From positions 36,851 through 100,850 of the forward strand of contig QWII01000050.1 in assembly GCA_021405325.1 (NCBI GenBank): a stretch of DNA of 64,000 nt, read 5' to 3'. The notes below the pieces were generated by a model. The model searched no databases and was not told the origin of the DNA. It saw only the letters and a list, made by a program, of their open reading frames with translations. This DNA comes from Caldilinea sp. CFX5 (GTDB lineage Bacteria; Chloroflexota; Anaerolineae; Caldilineales; Caldilineaceae). The translations under genes and the position numbers were made by a program. This document shows, one piece after another, positions 27,203 to 36,434 of the stretch. Within the stretch, counting starts at the first letter, position 1; every line of letters begins with the position of its first letter.

Positions 27203-27955
27203 ATGTCAAACGACCAAACCCTCACCCCGGAAGAACTGTTTCTCTTTCAGCACAATGGCTATTTACTCCTGCCGCAGGCGCTTGAACCGGCTGTTGTTAC
27301 GGATCTCCGCGCGACCATTTTGCATCATGCCGAAGCGCGCATTGCTCCCATTGTCTGCGAAGACCCCGCCCGCTCCGGCCAGCCCATCAAAGGCGACGTT
27401 CCCGGCGCGCGCGTCCTGCGTCTCTCCAAAGTGATCGGGCGCGCTCCGATCTTCTGGACGGCAGCCAGCGCGCCAAAGCTCGTAGCGGCATTGACCCAAC
27501 TCCTGGAGCCGAATGTGGAATTGGTACTAAACCGACATAATCACGCCACGCTCCGTCCACCGGGCGCGGCGCAACTGGAATGGCATCGCGATGTCGCCAA
27601 CTGGAGCCGCCCCATTATTACCGCCATCTTCTATTTGGAAGCTTCCACCGTGGAAAGCGGCTGCACCTATGTCATCCCCGGCAGCCAGCACATGTTGGCG
27701 TACCACGGCACGTTAAGCGGTCACGGTCGATTGGAGACGCTGGGACGCTTGGGGCAACAGGCCCTTCCCATCTTGGCCCAAGCCGGGGATGTGTTGCTCA
27801 TGCACGGGTTGGTGCTGCACAGTGCCGGTGCGAATCGGTCCAACGCATCGCGCATGTCGATGACCCTGGGCTATCATGCCGCTGATGAACTGGGGTCCAG
27901 CGATGAGCTGCAAAAACGGCTAGTTGCGGGTGAACGTGTTTTGCGGCACAATTGA
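27203..27955 (+). CDS. Phytanoyl-CoA dioxygenase (PhyH) family protein
   Basis: A 250-residue dioxygenase with His128 and Asp130 (WHRDVANW), distal His206 (LVLHSAGANRS) and a following Arg. The ATG at 27203 is chosen because the region upstream is the inverted repeat at 27071-27145, which is unlikely to be coding. It is the second PhyH protein in 4 kb; the two share only the motif layout. Confidence 0.85.
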   Translation: MSNDQTLTPEELFLFQHNGYLLLPQALEPAVVTDLRATILHHAEARIAPIVCEDPARSGQPIKGDVPGARVLRLSKVIGRAPIFWTAASAPKLVAALTQLLEPNVELVLNRHNHATLRPPGAAQLEWHRDVANWSRPIITAIFYLEASTVESGCTYVIPGSQHMLAYHGTLSGHGRLETLGRLGQQALPILAQAGDVLLMHGLVLHSAGANRSNASRMSMTLGYHAADELGSSDELQKRLVAGERVLRHN

Positions 27956-27971
27956 GGTGTACTTGAGGCTC

Positions 27972-28083
27972 GCCTTGAAATAAATTTCAGGCTAAAAGCA
28001 TAAGTTGGCTCAAGCCAACTGCGACGTTATCACCAGTCCACTTGAGTGGACTTCTGCTATCAGCCTGAAATTTATTTCAAGGC
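27972..28083. repeat. Nested hairpin element with two inner hairpins
   Basis: The 22-bp arm GCCTTGAAATAAATTTCAGG (from 27972) is inverted at 28062-28083. Inside are two more self-complementary units, GTTGGCTCAAGCCAAC (28005-28020) and AGTCCACTTGAGTGGACT (28035-28052). It ends 26 bases before the amidase start. The fold suggests a structured leader RNA, but no known riboswitch class is recognised. Confidence 0.8.
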
Positions 28084-28108
28084 TGAATACGCTACCAAAG
28101 GAGGCGCT

Positions 28109-29029
28109 ATGACCCGAAATGTGACCATTGCTGCGATTCAATTACCCGTGTGGAGTGAGGGCGAGACAAACGTCCAGCGCAAACGCTTTCGTGTGGAAGC
28201 GATTATGCACTGGTTGGAAGAGGCGGGCAAAGCCAAAGCCGATCTTGCCTGTCTGGGCGAGACCTGCACCGGCGAGATCGAGGTCGAAGATGCCCTTACC
28301 GGCCCCACGACCCGCATGGTGCAAAAACTCGCCAGTCACTACAAGATGCACATCGTCCTGCCGCTCCATGCCAGGGTGAATGGCCTCCTGCGCAACACGG
28401 CGCTGATCATCGACGATCGCGGCCAACTGATTGGGCGTTATGACAAAGTGCATCCCACCCGCCGCGAACTGCGCGATGGGGTGATCCCCGGCAGCGATTT
28501 TCCCGTCTTTGACCTAGCCTTTGGGCGACTCGGCGTCTGTATCTGTCATGACCTGAGCTTTCCCGAAAGCACCCGTGTCCTGGGCGTGCGCGGCGCTGAG
28601 ATCATTGTCTGGCCCACCTATTGGAGCGGCTGGGGCGACGATCTCTGCTATGCCGTGATCAAAAGCCGCGCGGTTGACAACGCCGCCTGGCTGGTCAACA
28701 CCACCTTTGGTATTGAGAGTCACAAAGCGTGGCGACCGGGGATGATCCTGGGCCGTAGCGGCGTCATCGGGCCGGATGGGCAAATTCTCTCGAATGCCGG
28801 GCGCTATGTCGGCATGTCGCTCTGCACCATCGACCTGGATCGCCCGCGTATAGCCCATGATTTTTCTTTCCCTGGTGATAATGACGCACGCACCTCGATC
28901 CTGGCTGACCGCCGACCCGACGCCTACGGCCCGCTGGTCGATCCCAGCCTGGTCGTCCCGCCATCACCGCCGGCCGGTTTTTATGACGCGACTGAACGAG
29001 TGAGCGCACTGGCAACCGCCAACGTATAA
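28109..29029 (+). CDS. Nitrilase-superfamily carbon-nitrogen hydrolase
   Basis: Amidase of 306 residues with the catalytic set Glu51 (LGETCT), Lys113 (RYDKVHPT) and Cys146 (GVCICHDLSFPE). It is the second nitrilase-family enzyme in the region; it and the one at 16899 differ clearly in sequence. ATG 28109 follows AAAGGAGG. An extension to 28046 would read through the hairpin element and is rejected. Confidence 0.88.
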   Translation: MTRNVTIAAIQLPVWSEGETNVQRKRFRVEAIMHWLEEAGKAKADLACLGETCTGEIEVEDALTGPTTRMVQKLASHYKMHIVLPLHARVNGLLRNTALIIDDRGQLIGRYDKVHPTRRELRDGVIPGSDFPVFDLAFGRLGVCICHDLSFPESTRVLGVRGAEIIVWPTYWSGWGDDLCYAVIKSRAVDNAAWLVNTTFGIESHKAWRPGMILGRSGVIGPDGQILSNAGRYVGMSLCTIDLDRPRIAHDFSFPGDNDARTSILADRRPDAYGPLVDPSLVVPPSPPAGFYDATERVSALATANV

Positions 29030-29115
29030 GACAATATGAACCATACGACAGCTTTCAACAGTTCACGCAACACGAATCACGAATTACGAATCACGCACCA
29101 ACAGGAGCGTACCCT

Positions 29116-30393
29116 TTGTCAACAAGAAACAACTTGCCCCTACAACGTTCGCTCGACCTCTTTGCACGGGCGCAACGGCGCATCCCTGGCGGTTCACAGA
29201 CCAATAGCAAACGGCCTGTGCAATTTGCCTTTGGCGGCTATCCCATCTATGCGGAACGGGGTGTCGGTGGGCGGATTATCGATGTGGATGGCAACGAATA
29301 TATTGACCTGGTGCAAGCGCTTGGCCCGGTGATTCTGGGGTATTGTTACCCGGCGGTGGATGCCGCCATTGCCGCCCAACTGGAACGGGGCATTATCTAT
29401 GGGTTGCTGTCGCCGCTGGAGGTGGAATGTGCTGAGTTGATCGGAACGGTGGTTCCCTGCGCCGAGATGGTGCGCTTCTTCAAAGGGGGTGGCGAAGCGA
29501 CCGCCGCCGCGGCCCGTCTCGTGCGCGGCTATACCAAACGGCCAGTGATCCTGAACTGCGGCTATCGTGGTTGGCCTGATGTCTGGGCCATCACAACAGA
29601 CGACCCCGGTGTGCCGACTGCTTTGCAGGGGAGCGTTGTGCCATTTGGCGAGTTTGACCTGGCCGCGTTACAGCGCCTGTTCCATCAGCATCGCAATCAG
29701 GTGGCAGCGGTTTTCCTCGACATCCAGCGTACCGCCCCGCCGCCGGGTTATCTGGCTGCGGTCAAAGCGCTCTGTCATGAACATGGCGCGCTCTTGGTCT
29801 ATGATGAGATCGTCACTGGCTTTCGGCTGGCGTTGGGTGGGATGCAGGCGTATTGTGGCGTCACGCCGGACGTGGCCTGTTTTGCCAAAGCGCTGGCCAA
29901 TGGGATGCCGTTGGCTTGTGTCGCCGGTCGCGCTGAGGTCATGGCTTCCATGCAGGAACGTTCAATCTCGCTCACCTATGGCGGCGAAGCGCTTTCGTTG
30001 GCGGCGGCCATCGCTACCATTCAAGAAGTGCGCGACAAACGGGTCAACGCCCATTTGTGGGAATTGGGTACGTTTCTGCAACAGGGACTGACCGACGCAG
30101 CTCAGGAGACGGGCATTCCCTTCCAGTGTGGCGGTCTCGCCCCAATGACAACGATGGCCTTTACCGCAACCGATGGTCAGCCGGAAGCGCTCTTGTGGGA
30201 ATACCTGCTCCAGGAAATGGCGGTGCGTGGCGTCCTTTTGCGACGGGGCGGACTAAACTTTTTGACCTATAGCCACACGAAAGCGGATTTGGCGCAGGTG
30301 ATTGCTGTTGCCGCCGAGGTCTTTTCTAATTTGCGCACCCTTTGGGGAACGAGCGGGCTGGCGGTGGTGGTCGCCATGCGTAAACAAGGCTAA
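29116..30393 (+). CDS. Class III aminotransferase, glutamate-1-semialdehyde aminomutase-like
   Basis: PLP enzyme of 425 residues. RRIPGGSQTNSKRP at the N-terminus and VYDEIVTGFRLALGG are typical of the glutamate-1-semialdehyde aminotransferase branch, and the PLP lysine is Lys258 in FAKALANGMPL. The DI in FLDIQRTAPPPG replaces the usual EP motif. The predicted start is TTG at 29116 with AGGAG nine bases upstream. Its setting among catabolic genes makes heme synthesis unlikely; it is probably a catabolic transaminase or aminomutase. Confidence 0.82.
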   Translation: MSTRNNLPLQRSLDLFARAQRRIPGGSQTNSKRPVQFAFGGYPIYAERGVGGRIIDVDGNEYIDLVQALGPVILGYCYPAVDAAIAAQLERGIIYGLLSPLEVECAELIGTVVPCAEMVRFFKGGGEATAAAARLVRGYTKRPVILNCGYRGWPDVWAITTDDPGVPTALQGSVVPFGEFDLAALQRLFHQHRNQVAAVFLDIQRTAPPPGYLAAVKALCHEHGALLVYDEIVTGFRLALGGMQAYCGVTPDVACFAKALANGMPLACVAGRAEVMASMQERSISLTYGGEALSLAAAIATIQEVRDKRVNAHLWELGTFLQQGLTDAAQETGIPFQCGGLAPMTTMAFTATDGQPEALLWEYLLQEMAVRGVLLRRGGLNFLTYSHTKADLAQVIAVAAEVFSNLRTLWGTSGLAVVVAMRKQG

Positions 30394-30598
30394 TCGGTGA
30401 TGGCTTTTGGCTGGCCTGATTTAGGACAAAAAAAATCCAGTGAACATATTTACAGTTCCCCCGAAGCGGTTATTAGCCGCACTGTAAATACATCCACCGG
30501 ATAAATCCATAGTATCACGGTTCTGCGGTGTTGTCAACCCCCAATTTACAACCAATTTATAACCCCGAACAATGTTCGGTTTACCTGGAAAGGGAATT

Positions 30599-31612
30599 AT
30601 GTCTACAGCTTCCCATGCGTTGGTGGCAATTCCACCACAACTCTATCATCAATTATTTGACCAGGCCGCCGACGAAGCGTTGCGCACCCTGGTTGAAATC
30701 ACCTTCAATCCCGACGACCGGCCGTGGGATGGGGCGGAGTTAGCGCGTCGTCTGCCCGGCCACGATCTGGTTATCACCGGATGGGGAACGCCCACGTTCA
30801 CGCCGGAAGTATTGGCTGCCGCACCTGATCTCAAGCTGATTGCCCACTCGGCGGGCAGTATCAAAAAGATGTTGCCCCCCGCTGTCTTTGCCCAGGGCAT
30901 TCAAGTCACCCATGCCGCCGTCGCTATTGCCCCTGCCGTTGCGGAAATGACGATCCTGCTCATCCTGCTTTCTTTGCGTCAAGTACACCGCCTTGACCGG
31001 ATTCTCAAAGAAGGTGGTGGTTGGGCCGCGACCAAAAGCATCGGCATGGGGCAGGAACTGGCGGGCAATCGCGTTGGTGTCGTCGGAGCGGGCTACACCG
31101 GGCGCGAGGTGATCTGGCGACTCAAGGGCTTGCGGGCGGAAGTCTGGGTCTATGATCCTTATTTGTCGCCGGAACAGGCAGCGGGACTGGGCGTCCACAA
31201 AGCGCCCGACCTTGACACGATCTTCCGCGATTGCCCAATTGTCACCATGCAAGCGCCGCCGACTGCCGAGACAGAGCGCATGGTGGGGGCGCGCCATTTT
31301 AAGCTCTTGCGCGACGGCGCGATCTTTATCAACACGGCGCGCTCCCTCACGGTTGATCAAGATGCGATGCTAGCCGAATTCCAGAGCGGGCGAATCAGCG
31401 GCGCGCTCGATGTCTATGACCAAGAGCCACTCCCTACTGACAGCCCCTTCCTGCGCTTAGCGAATGTCATTACCACCCCCCATGTCGCCGGCGCATCCGT
31501 ACAGGCGCGCTATCGCCAGGGCCAGACCATTGTTGACGAGATTCGCCGCTTCATCACCGACGAAGGGCTGCGCTATCGCGTGACTGGCGAGATGTTGGCA
31601 ACAATGGCATAA
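30599..31612 (+). CDS. D-2-hydroxyacid dehydrogenase family protein
   Basis: NAD-dependent dehydrogenase of 337 residues with the dinucleotide motif GVVGAGYTGREV (about residues 159-170), an Asp in YDPYLS, and the catalytic His295 in TPHVAGAS, with ALDVYDQEPLP before it. It most likely reduces a 2-keto acid or oxidises a 2-hydroxy acid made in the pathway. ATG 30599 follows GGAAAGGG. Confidence 0.88.
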   Translation: MSTASHALVAIPPQLYHQLFDQAADEALRTLVEITFNPDDRPWDGAELARRLPGHDLVITGWGTPTFTPEVLAAAPDLKLIAHSAGSIKKMLPPAVFAQGIQVTHAAVAIAPAVAEMTILLILLSLRQVHRLDRILKEGGGWAATKSIGMGQELAGNRVGVVGAGYTGREVIWRLKGLRAEVWVYDPYLSPEQAAGLGVHKAPDLDTIFRDCPIVTMQAPPTAETERMVGARHFKLLRDGAIFINTARSLTVDQDAMLAEFQSGRISGALDVYDQEPLPTDSPFLRLANVITTPHVAGASVQARYRQGQTIVDEIRRFITDEGLRYRVTGEMLATMA

Positions 31613-31624
31613 TGAATAATTGGC

Positions 31625-31661
31625 TGCTTCGGTGATTTCGACAAGCTCAATCACCGAAGCA
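31625..31661. repeat. 13-bp hairpin before the isomerase gene
   Basis: TGCTTCGGTGATT (31625-31637) is inverted at 31649-31661. The loop is TCGACAAGCTC, a sequence that recurs in the spacer hairpin at about 52880-52960 in a variant form. Confidence 0.75.
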
Positions 31662-31700
31662 CCCACAATTGCAACCATCAAGAACCAGTGGAGTATTCCT

Positions 31701-32180
31701 ATGAAACTAGCCATCGGCGGCGATCACGCCGGTTTTCCTTTGAAAGGCCCCATCATTGAACGGCTGCGCGCCTGGGGGCATGAGGTGACGGACTATGGCA
31801 CCTATAGCACCGACCCCGTTGACTTTCCTGATATTGCGGCGCGTGTCTGCGCGCAAATTCGGGCAGGAACCGTGGAGCGGGGCATCTTGGTCTGTGGCAC
31901 CGGCGTCGGCGCGTCGATTGCCGGCAATAAGACGCCAGGGGTGCGTGCTGCGCTCTGTCATGATGTCTACTCGGCGCACCAGTGTGTTGAGCATGATGAT
32001 GTCAACCTGCTCTGTATCGGCGCCTGGATTGTGGGCATCAAACTGGCCGAGGAGATTCTCCAGGCGTACCTCAAAGCCGAATTTAGCACCGACCCTGATT
32101 TTCGCCGCCGCGTCCAGAAGTTGCATGATATGGAACTGTGGGCCGCGGAGCAAGTCATCAAGGAGCGAGGACAAAAGTGA
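31701..32180 (+). CDS. rpiB: RpiB/LacA/LacB family sugar-phosphate isomerase
   Basis: A 159-residue protein with MKLAIGGDHAGFPLK at the N-terminus (His9), the catalytic Cys65 in LVCGTGVGASI, and GNKTPGVRAA. The family interconverts aldose and ketose phosphates (ribose-5-P, allose-6-P or galactose-6-P). The gene overlaps nagA-like by 4 bases (GTGA), so it may serve an amino-sugar-related step. The exact sugar cannot be told from sequence alone. Confidence 0.88.
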   Translation: MKLAIGGDHAGFPLKGPIIERLRAWGHEVTDYGTYSTDPVDFPDIAARVCAQIRAGTVERGILVCGTGVGASIAGNKTPGVRAALCHDVYSAHQCVEHDDVNLLCIGAWIVGIKLAEEILQAYLKAEFSTDPDFRRRVQKLHDMELWAAEQVIKERGQK

Positions 32181-33382
32181 GCGCCGTTGCTCCTACCCGA
32201 TTTGCCTTAACCGGTGGACGCCTTGTCTTGCCGACCGCGCTTGTGACCAATCACGCGCTCGTCATCGACGCCGGGCGGATTGCCGGCATCGTGGCGACAG
32301 TCGATCTGCCTGCCGATCTGCCCACGATTGATGTTGGCGGGCGCTTGATCAGCCCTGGCTTGATTGATATTCACATTCACGGCGCGGTCAATCACAGTTT
32401 TAACGACGGCACCCCGGCAGCATTTGCCGCCATCACCCAGGAAACGGCGCGCCGGGGCATTACCAGTCTACTGGCGACCACGGCCACCGACAGCATGGAA
32501 AACCTGCTAACCGCGCTGGAATTGGCGGAACAGTGGATGGCCGCGCCACAAGCGGGGTCGCAACTGCTGGGCGTCCATGTCGAAGGCCCCTACTTTAGCA
32601 TGGCGCAACGGGGTGCGCAAGACCCGGCCCACATTCGCAACCCCGATGACGGCAGCGTCGAACAGTTGTTGGAATATCGTGACAGCATCCGCATCATGAC
32701 CTATGCCCCGGAACTACCGGGTGCGCTGGCCTTGACCAAGCGGTTGGTCGAACTGGGCATTGTCGCCGCCGCCGGCCATAGCTCGACGCGTGAAGAGGAT
32801 GTGAAGCCAGCCATCGACGCCGGTCTGCGTCATTGCATTCACCTGTGGAGTTCGCAATCGACCACCATTCGCGAAGGCCCGTGGCGCAAACCGGGGCTGC
32901 TCGAAGTGTCGCTCACCGACGACCGCTTGACCGGTGAGATCATCGCCGACGCCAAACATCTGCCGCCGACCCTGATGAAGCTGGCCTACAAATGTCTTGG
33001 CCCAGATCGCCTCTGCGCCATTTCGGATGCCACCAGCGGCGCCGGTCTGCCCGATGGTTCCCGCTTCCGCATGGGTGGCATGGAATATGATGTATGCGAC
33101 GGCGTGGGGATGCTCCTAGATCGCACCTCCTTTGCCGGCAGCACAACGCTGCTCAACGCCATGATTCCCATCCTGACCGAACAGGTGGGCATTCCGCTGG
33201 TTGAAGCGATCCGCATGGTCAGCCTCACGCCGGCGCGCGTGATCGGTGTAGCGGATCGCAAGGGTAGTTTGGCCGTGGGCAAAGACGCTGATATTGCCAT
33301 TTTTAACGATGACTTTACAACCTGGGGTGTCCTGATTGGTGGCCGCCTTGTCAGCGGATTTAACAACGAATTTAACCGATGA
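32177..33382 (+). CDS. nagA: N-acetylglucosamine-6-phosphate deacetylase
   Basis: Amidohydrolase of 401 residues that removes the acetyl group from GlcNAc-6-P. The HxH motif is His66/His68 (IDIHIHGA), followed by GVHVEGPYF with the metal Glu, AAGHSSTREED, and the catalytic Asp in AISDATSGAG. The predicted start is GTG 32177, overlapping the rpiB-like stop. With nagB downstream it forms the GlcNAc entry route to fructose-6-P. Confidence 0.88.
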   Translation: MSAVAPTRFALTGGRLVLPTALVTNHALVIDAGRIAGIVATVDLPADLPTIDVGGRLISPGLIDIHIHGAVNHSFNDGTPAAFAAITQETARRGITSLLATTATDSMENLLTALELAEQWMAAPQAGSQLLGVHVEGPYFSMAQRGAQDPAHIRNPDDGSVEQLLEYRDSIRIMTYAPELPGALALTKRLVELGIVAAAGHSSTREEDVKPAIDAGLRHCIHLWSSQSTTIREGPWRKPGLLEVSLTDDRLTGEIIADAKHLPPTLMKLAYKCLGPDRLCAISDATSGAGLPDGSRFRMGGMEYDVCDGVGMLLDRTSFAGSTTLLNAMIPILTEQVGIPLVEAIRMVSLTPARVIGVADRKGSLAVGKDADIAIFNDDFTTWGVLIGGRLVSGFNNEFNR

Positions 33383-33387
33383 GTAAC

Positions 33388-33454
33388 TTCCGTGTTCCTT
33401 CTATCCGTGTTTAGTCATTTCAACCGACTAAACACGGATAGAAGGAACACGGAA
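33388..33454. repeat. Perfect 29-bp hairpin, same family as 21222-21293
   Basis: Positions 33388-33416 are perfectly inverted at 33426-33454 around a 9-nt loop. The arm contains TTCCTTCTATCCGTGTTTAG as in the hairpin at 21222. It sits between nagA and nagB. Confidence 0.9.
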
Positions 33455-33476
33455 TGGTTGAAAAGGATAACATATA

Positions 33477-34256
33477 ATGCAAGAATCGCAACCACTAACG
33501 ACCTGTACTTATGGCTCACTCCCCGTTGCCATCTACCCAAGCAATCAGGCGTTGGGCCTGGCCGCGGCGCTGGATGCGCGACGCATCATCCAGGCTGCCA
33601 TTGCCGACCGGGGCGCCGCCAACATCATCATCGCCACCGGCAACTCGCAACTCACCTTTTTGCACGCCTTGCGCGACCTGCCCGGTATTGATTGGGGCAA
33701 AGTAACCGTCTTTCACATGGATGAATATGTGGGCATTGACCCAAAGCACCCCGCCAGCTTTCCCCTTTTCCTCCATCAACATATTATTGACGCGGTGAAA
33801 CCGGGTAAGTTCTATCCGGTCCCCGGCCAACCGGCTGATACGGAACAAGCCTGTCGCGACTACGAAGCGCTCCTGCGCGCCCATCCGGCCGATCTGGTGG
33901 CGATGGGGTGGGGTGAAAATGGTCACATTGCCTTCAACGATCCCCCCTACGCCGACTTTGACGATCCGGTTTGGGTCAAGGTGATCGCCCTGGCCGAAGC
34001 CAGTCGTCGCCAGCAGGTGGGCGAAGGCCATTTCCGTTCCCTGGCCGAGGTGCCGACCCATGCCATTACCCTGACCGTGCCGGCGCTCCTGGCCCCGAAA
34101 CGCATTCTCTGCATCGTGCCGGAAGCGCGCAAAGCCCAAGCCGTGCGCGCCTGTCTCACTGAACCGATCAGCGAAGATCGCCCCGGTTCGATTTTGCGGA
34201 CTGTCAGTCATGCCCAGTTGTATCTGGATCAGGATTCGGCGGCGCTGTTGTCATAA
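33477..34256 (+). CDS. nagB: Glucosamine-6-phosphate deaminase
   Basis: A 259-residue enzyme that converts glucosamine-6-P to fructose-6-P and ammonia. HMDEYVG places the catalytic Asp82 and Glu83, and GENGHIAFNDPP carries the catalytic His. It is somewhat diverged from the E. coli type but has the family length. It follows nagA after the hairpin. Confidence 0.88.
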   Translation: MQESQPLTTCTYGSLPVAIYPSNQALGLAAALDARRIIQAAIADRGAANIIIATGNSQLTFLHALRDLPGIDWGKVTVFHMDEYVGIDPKHPASFPLFLHQHIIDAVKPGKFYPVPGQPADTEQACRDYEALLRAHPADLVAMGWGENGHIAFNDPPYADFDDPVWVKVIALAEASRRQQVGEGHFRSLAEVPTHAITLTVPALLAPKRILCIVPEARKAQAVRACLTEPISEDRPGSILRTVSHAQLYLDQDSAALLS

Positions 34257-34305
34257 CCAAATACCCGTCCCGGAGGGACGCCTGAGTTTAGAAGAGAAGG
34301 TGATT

Positions 34306-35058
34306 ATGCAAAGTAATAAGTTTACCTTGCAAATGCGCAGTCAGCACTTGACGCAAGATAGTGGCGGCCACAATTACTGGCAAGTCGAGACTGTGCAACG
34401 TACCATCGTTGCTGACAAACTCGCCATCATCATCTGTGACATGTGGGACAAGCACTGGTCGCGCGGCGCGGTGGAACGAGAAGCGGCCATGATCCCGCAC
34501 ATGAATGCCGTTCTTGCCGCAGCGCGGGCCAAGGGCGCGACCATCATCCATGCCCCTTCCGAAACAATGGCGTTCTATGCCGATCACTCGGCCCGCCAAC
34601 GGATCTTGACCTTCCCCGCTGTAACGCCACCATCAGACCGCGACCACGCTACTCCGCCGCTGCCGGTGGACGCTTCGGATCAAGGCTCGGATACCGGGGA
34701 GACCCAAACCTATAAAGCGTGGAGTCGTCAACACCCAGCAGTGGTGATCGACCCTGACCGTGATCTCATCTCGGATAAGGGCGCCGAGATTTACAGCTAT
34801 CTTCACGCCAACGCTATCGAACAGGTGCTGATCATGGGCGTCCACACCAACATGTGCGTACTCAACCGCTCCTTTGCCATCAAACAGATGGTCAAGTGGG
34901 GTGTCAACATCGCCCTGGTGCGCGACCTGACCGACACGATGTACAACCCGGCTATGCCCCCCTACGTCAGCCACGACGAGGGGACGCGCCTGGTGGTCGA
35001 ATATATTGAAAAATTCTGGTGTCCGTCGCTCCACAGTGACGACCTAATCAGACCATAA
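34306..35058 (+). CDS. Isochorismatase-like cysteine hydrolase
   Basis: A 250-residue hydrolase with the Asp45 of IICDMWDKHW and the nucleophile Cys184 in GVHTNMCVLNRSF, so unlike the protein at 7939 it keeps the usual Asp and Cys. The ATG at 34306 follows GAGAAGG; an extension upstream overlaps nagB. A short hairpin (CGTCCCGGAGGGACG, 34267-34281) precedes it. Probable small-molecule amidase. Confidence 0.83.
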   Translation: MQSNKFTLQMRSQHLTQDSGGHNYWQVETVQRTIVADKLAIIICDMWDKHWSRGAVEREAAMIPHMNAVLAAARAKGATIIHAPSETMAFYADHSARQRILTFPAVTPPSDRDHATPPLPVDASDQGSDTGETQTYKAWSRQHPAVVIDPDRDLISDKGAEIYSYLHANAIEQVLIMGVHTNMCVLNRSFAIKQMVKWGVNIALVRDLTDTMYNPAMPPYVSHDEGTRLVVEYIEKFWCPSLHSDDLIRP

Positions 35059-35069
35059 AGACCTCACTC

Positions 35070-35132
35070 ACCGCTCCGAGTCAGTCCGTGACTGGCGTTA
35101 GGGCCGCCAGTCACGGACTGGCTTGGAGCGGT
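35070..35132. repeat. 28-bp near-perfect inverted repeat
   Basis: 35070-35097 pairs with 35105-35132 with two mismatches; the core is CAGTCCGTGACTGGCG. It contains the CCGTGACT core of the GCGAGTCCGTGACTCGC family that dominates 42-48 kb. Confidence 0.85.
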
Positions 35133-35159
35133 AGGTTACTAAGTGCGAAAGGATCTTTC

Positions 35160-36221
35160 ATGCAACCACTCAACTTTGCCGTGATCGGCGCCGGCAACAT
35201 TGGTAAAATCCAGGCTGAGGCCATTCGCCACATCCCCGAGGCGCGGGTGACGGTGGTTTGTAATCGAGGCGAAGCGGCGGGGCGCGCCCTGGCGGAAAAC
35301 CATGGCGCCATTTGGGTCGCCGATTTCCAAGATGCTGTTACTCGTGACGATGTCGATGTCGTCACGGTCTGTACACCAAGCGGCACGCATATGGAAATTG
35401 CAGTTGCCGCCGCGGAAGCGGGCAAGCATCTCCTGGTGGAAAAGCCGATTGACATTACCCTGCCGCGGATTGATCAGATCCTCAGCGCAGTAGAAAAAGC
35501 CGGCGTGGTTCTGGCCTGTGTCTTTCCCTATCGCTTTGCCCAAGGCGTCCACAAAGCCAAGGCTGCGCTCGATGCCGGTCGTTTGGGTCGGTTAGCGTTG
35601 GCCGATGTCTTTGTGAAATGGTATCGCCCGCAAAGTTATTATGCTGGTAACTGGCGCGGCACCTGGCAACTCGATGGCGGCGGCGCGCTCATGAATCAGT
35701 CCATCCACAGCATCGATCTGCTGCAATACTTGGCTGGCCCGGTGGCGAGTGTCATGGCGCGGACAGCCACACTGGCGCATGAAATGCAAACCGAGGACAC
35801 CGCCAGTGCTCTCCTCACCTTCAAAAATGGCGCATTGGGCGTGATTCAGGGCGCCACCAGTTGTTGGCCGGGCGACCGCGCCCGTGTCGAACTGCATGGT
35901 GACCGGGGCACGATCGCGCTGGAAGAGGGGCGTATTGTCCAGTGGAAACTGGCCGATGCTGCTCCTGGTGAGGAAGAAGCGATGTTGACCTTGGAGCAGG
36001 CGCAGGGGAGCGGGGCCGCCAATCCGACCGCGATTGGCTACGAAATGCACCGCCGGCAGCTCCTTGATCTCGTCGAAGCGATTCGCCAAAAACGTCCGCC
36101 GGCGATTCAGGGCGCCGAAGCGCGCCGATCTGTAGAAATCATTCGTGCAATTTATCTTGCAGCGTCCGAACAACGATTAGTTCCCCTTCCAATCCTTACA
36201 AAATCCACACCTGATGAGTAA
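35160..36221 (+). CDS. Gfo/Idh/MocA family oxidoreductase
   Basis: A 353-residue protein with the dinucleotide motif GAGNIGKIQAEAI near residues 10-22 and the family EKPIDI motif; GGGALMNQSIHSIDLLQY holds the active-site region. ATG 35160 follows GAAAGGATC. It closes the long catabolic superregion and is the third member of this family here. Confidence 0.9.
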   Translation: MQPLNFAVIGAGNIGKIQAEAIRHIPEARVTVVCNRGEAAGRALAENHGAIWVADFQDAVTRDDVDVVTVCTPSGTHMEIAVAAAEAGKHLLVEKPIDITLPRIDQILSAVEKAGVVLACVFPYRFAQGVHKAKAALDAGRLGRLALADVFVKWYRPQSYYAGNWRGTWQLDGGGALMNQSIHSIDLLQYLAGPVASVMARTATLAHEMQTEDTASALLTFKNGALGVIQGATSCWPGDRARVELHGDRGTIALEEGRIVQWKLADAAPGEEEAMLTLEQAQGSGAANPTAIGYEMHRRQLLDLVEAIRQKRPPAIQGAEARRSVEIIRAIYLAASEQRLVPLPILTKSTPDE

Positions 36222-36279
36222 TTTTCGGACGATTTTTGCCTTTCTCTGGTATAAAATGCGATCCAGAGAGAATCGTATT

Positions 36280-36307
36280 TTGCATATTTTCATGCTTGAT
36301 GTAGAAT
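36280..36307 (+). promoter_or_regulatory. Possible promoter for the small basic protein gene
   Basis: TTGCAT (36280-36285) and TAGAAT (36302-36307) are 16 bases apart, about 130 bases before the start codon. A weak hairpin (TACAGGAG at 36330 with CTCCTGTA at 36354) lies in the leader. Confidence 0.4.
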
Positions 36308-36434
36308 GCTCCCCCAGCGTCCAGTGGTGTACAGGAGTGAAATACACGTGCTCCTCCTGTATATCGTTGAAAAAGACGCTTCTACTGTGTGGTTAGTCGA
36401 ATTTGGATTCGTTGTTTCAAAAAGGAGAAGAAGT

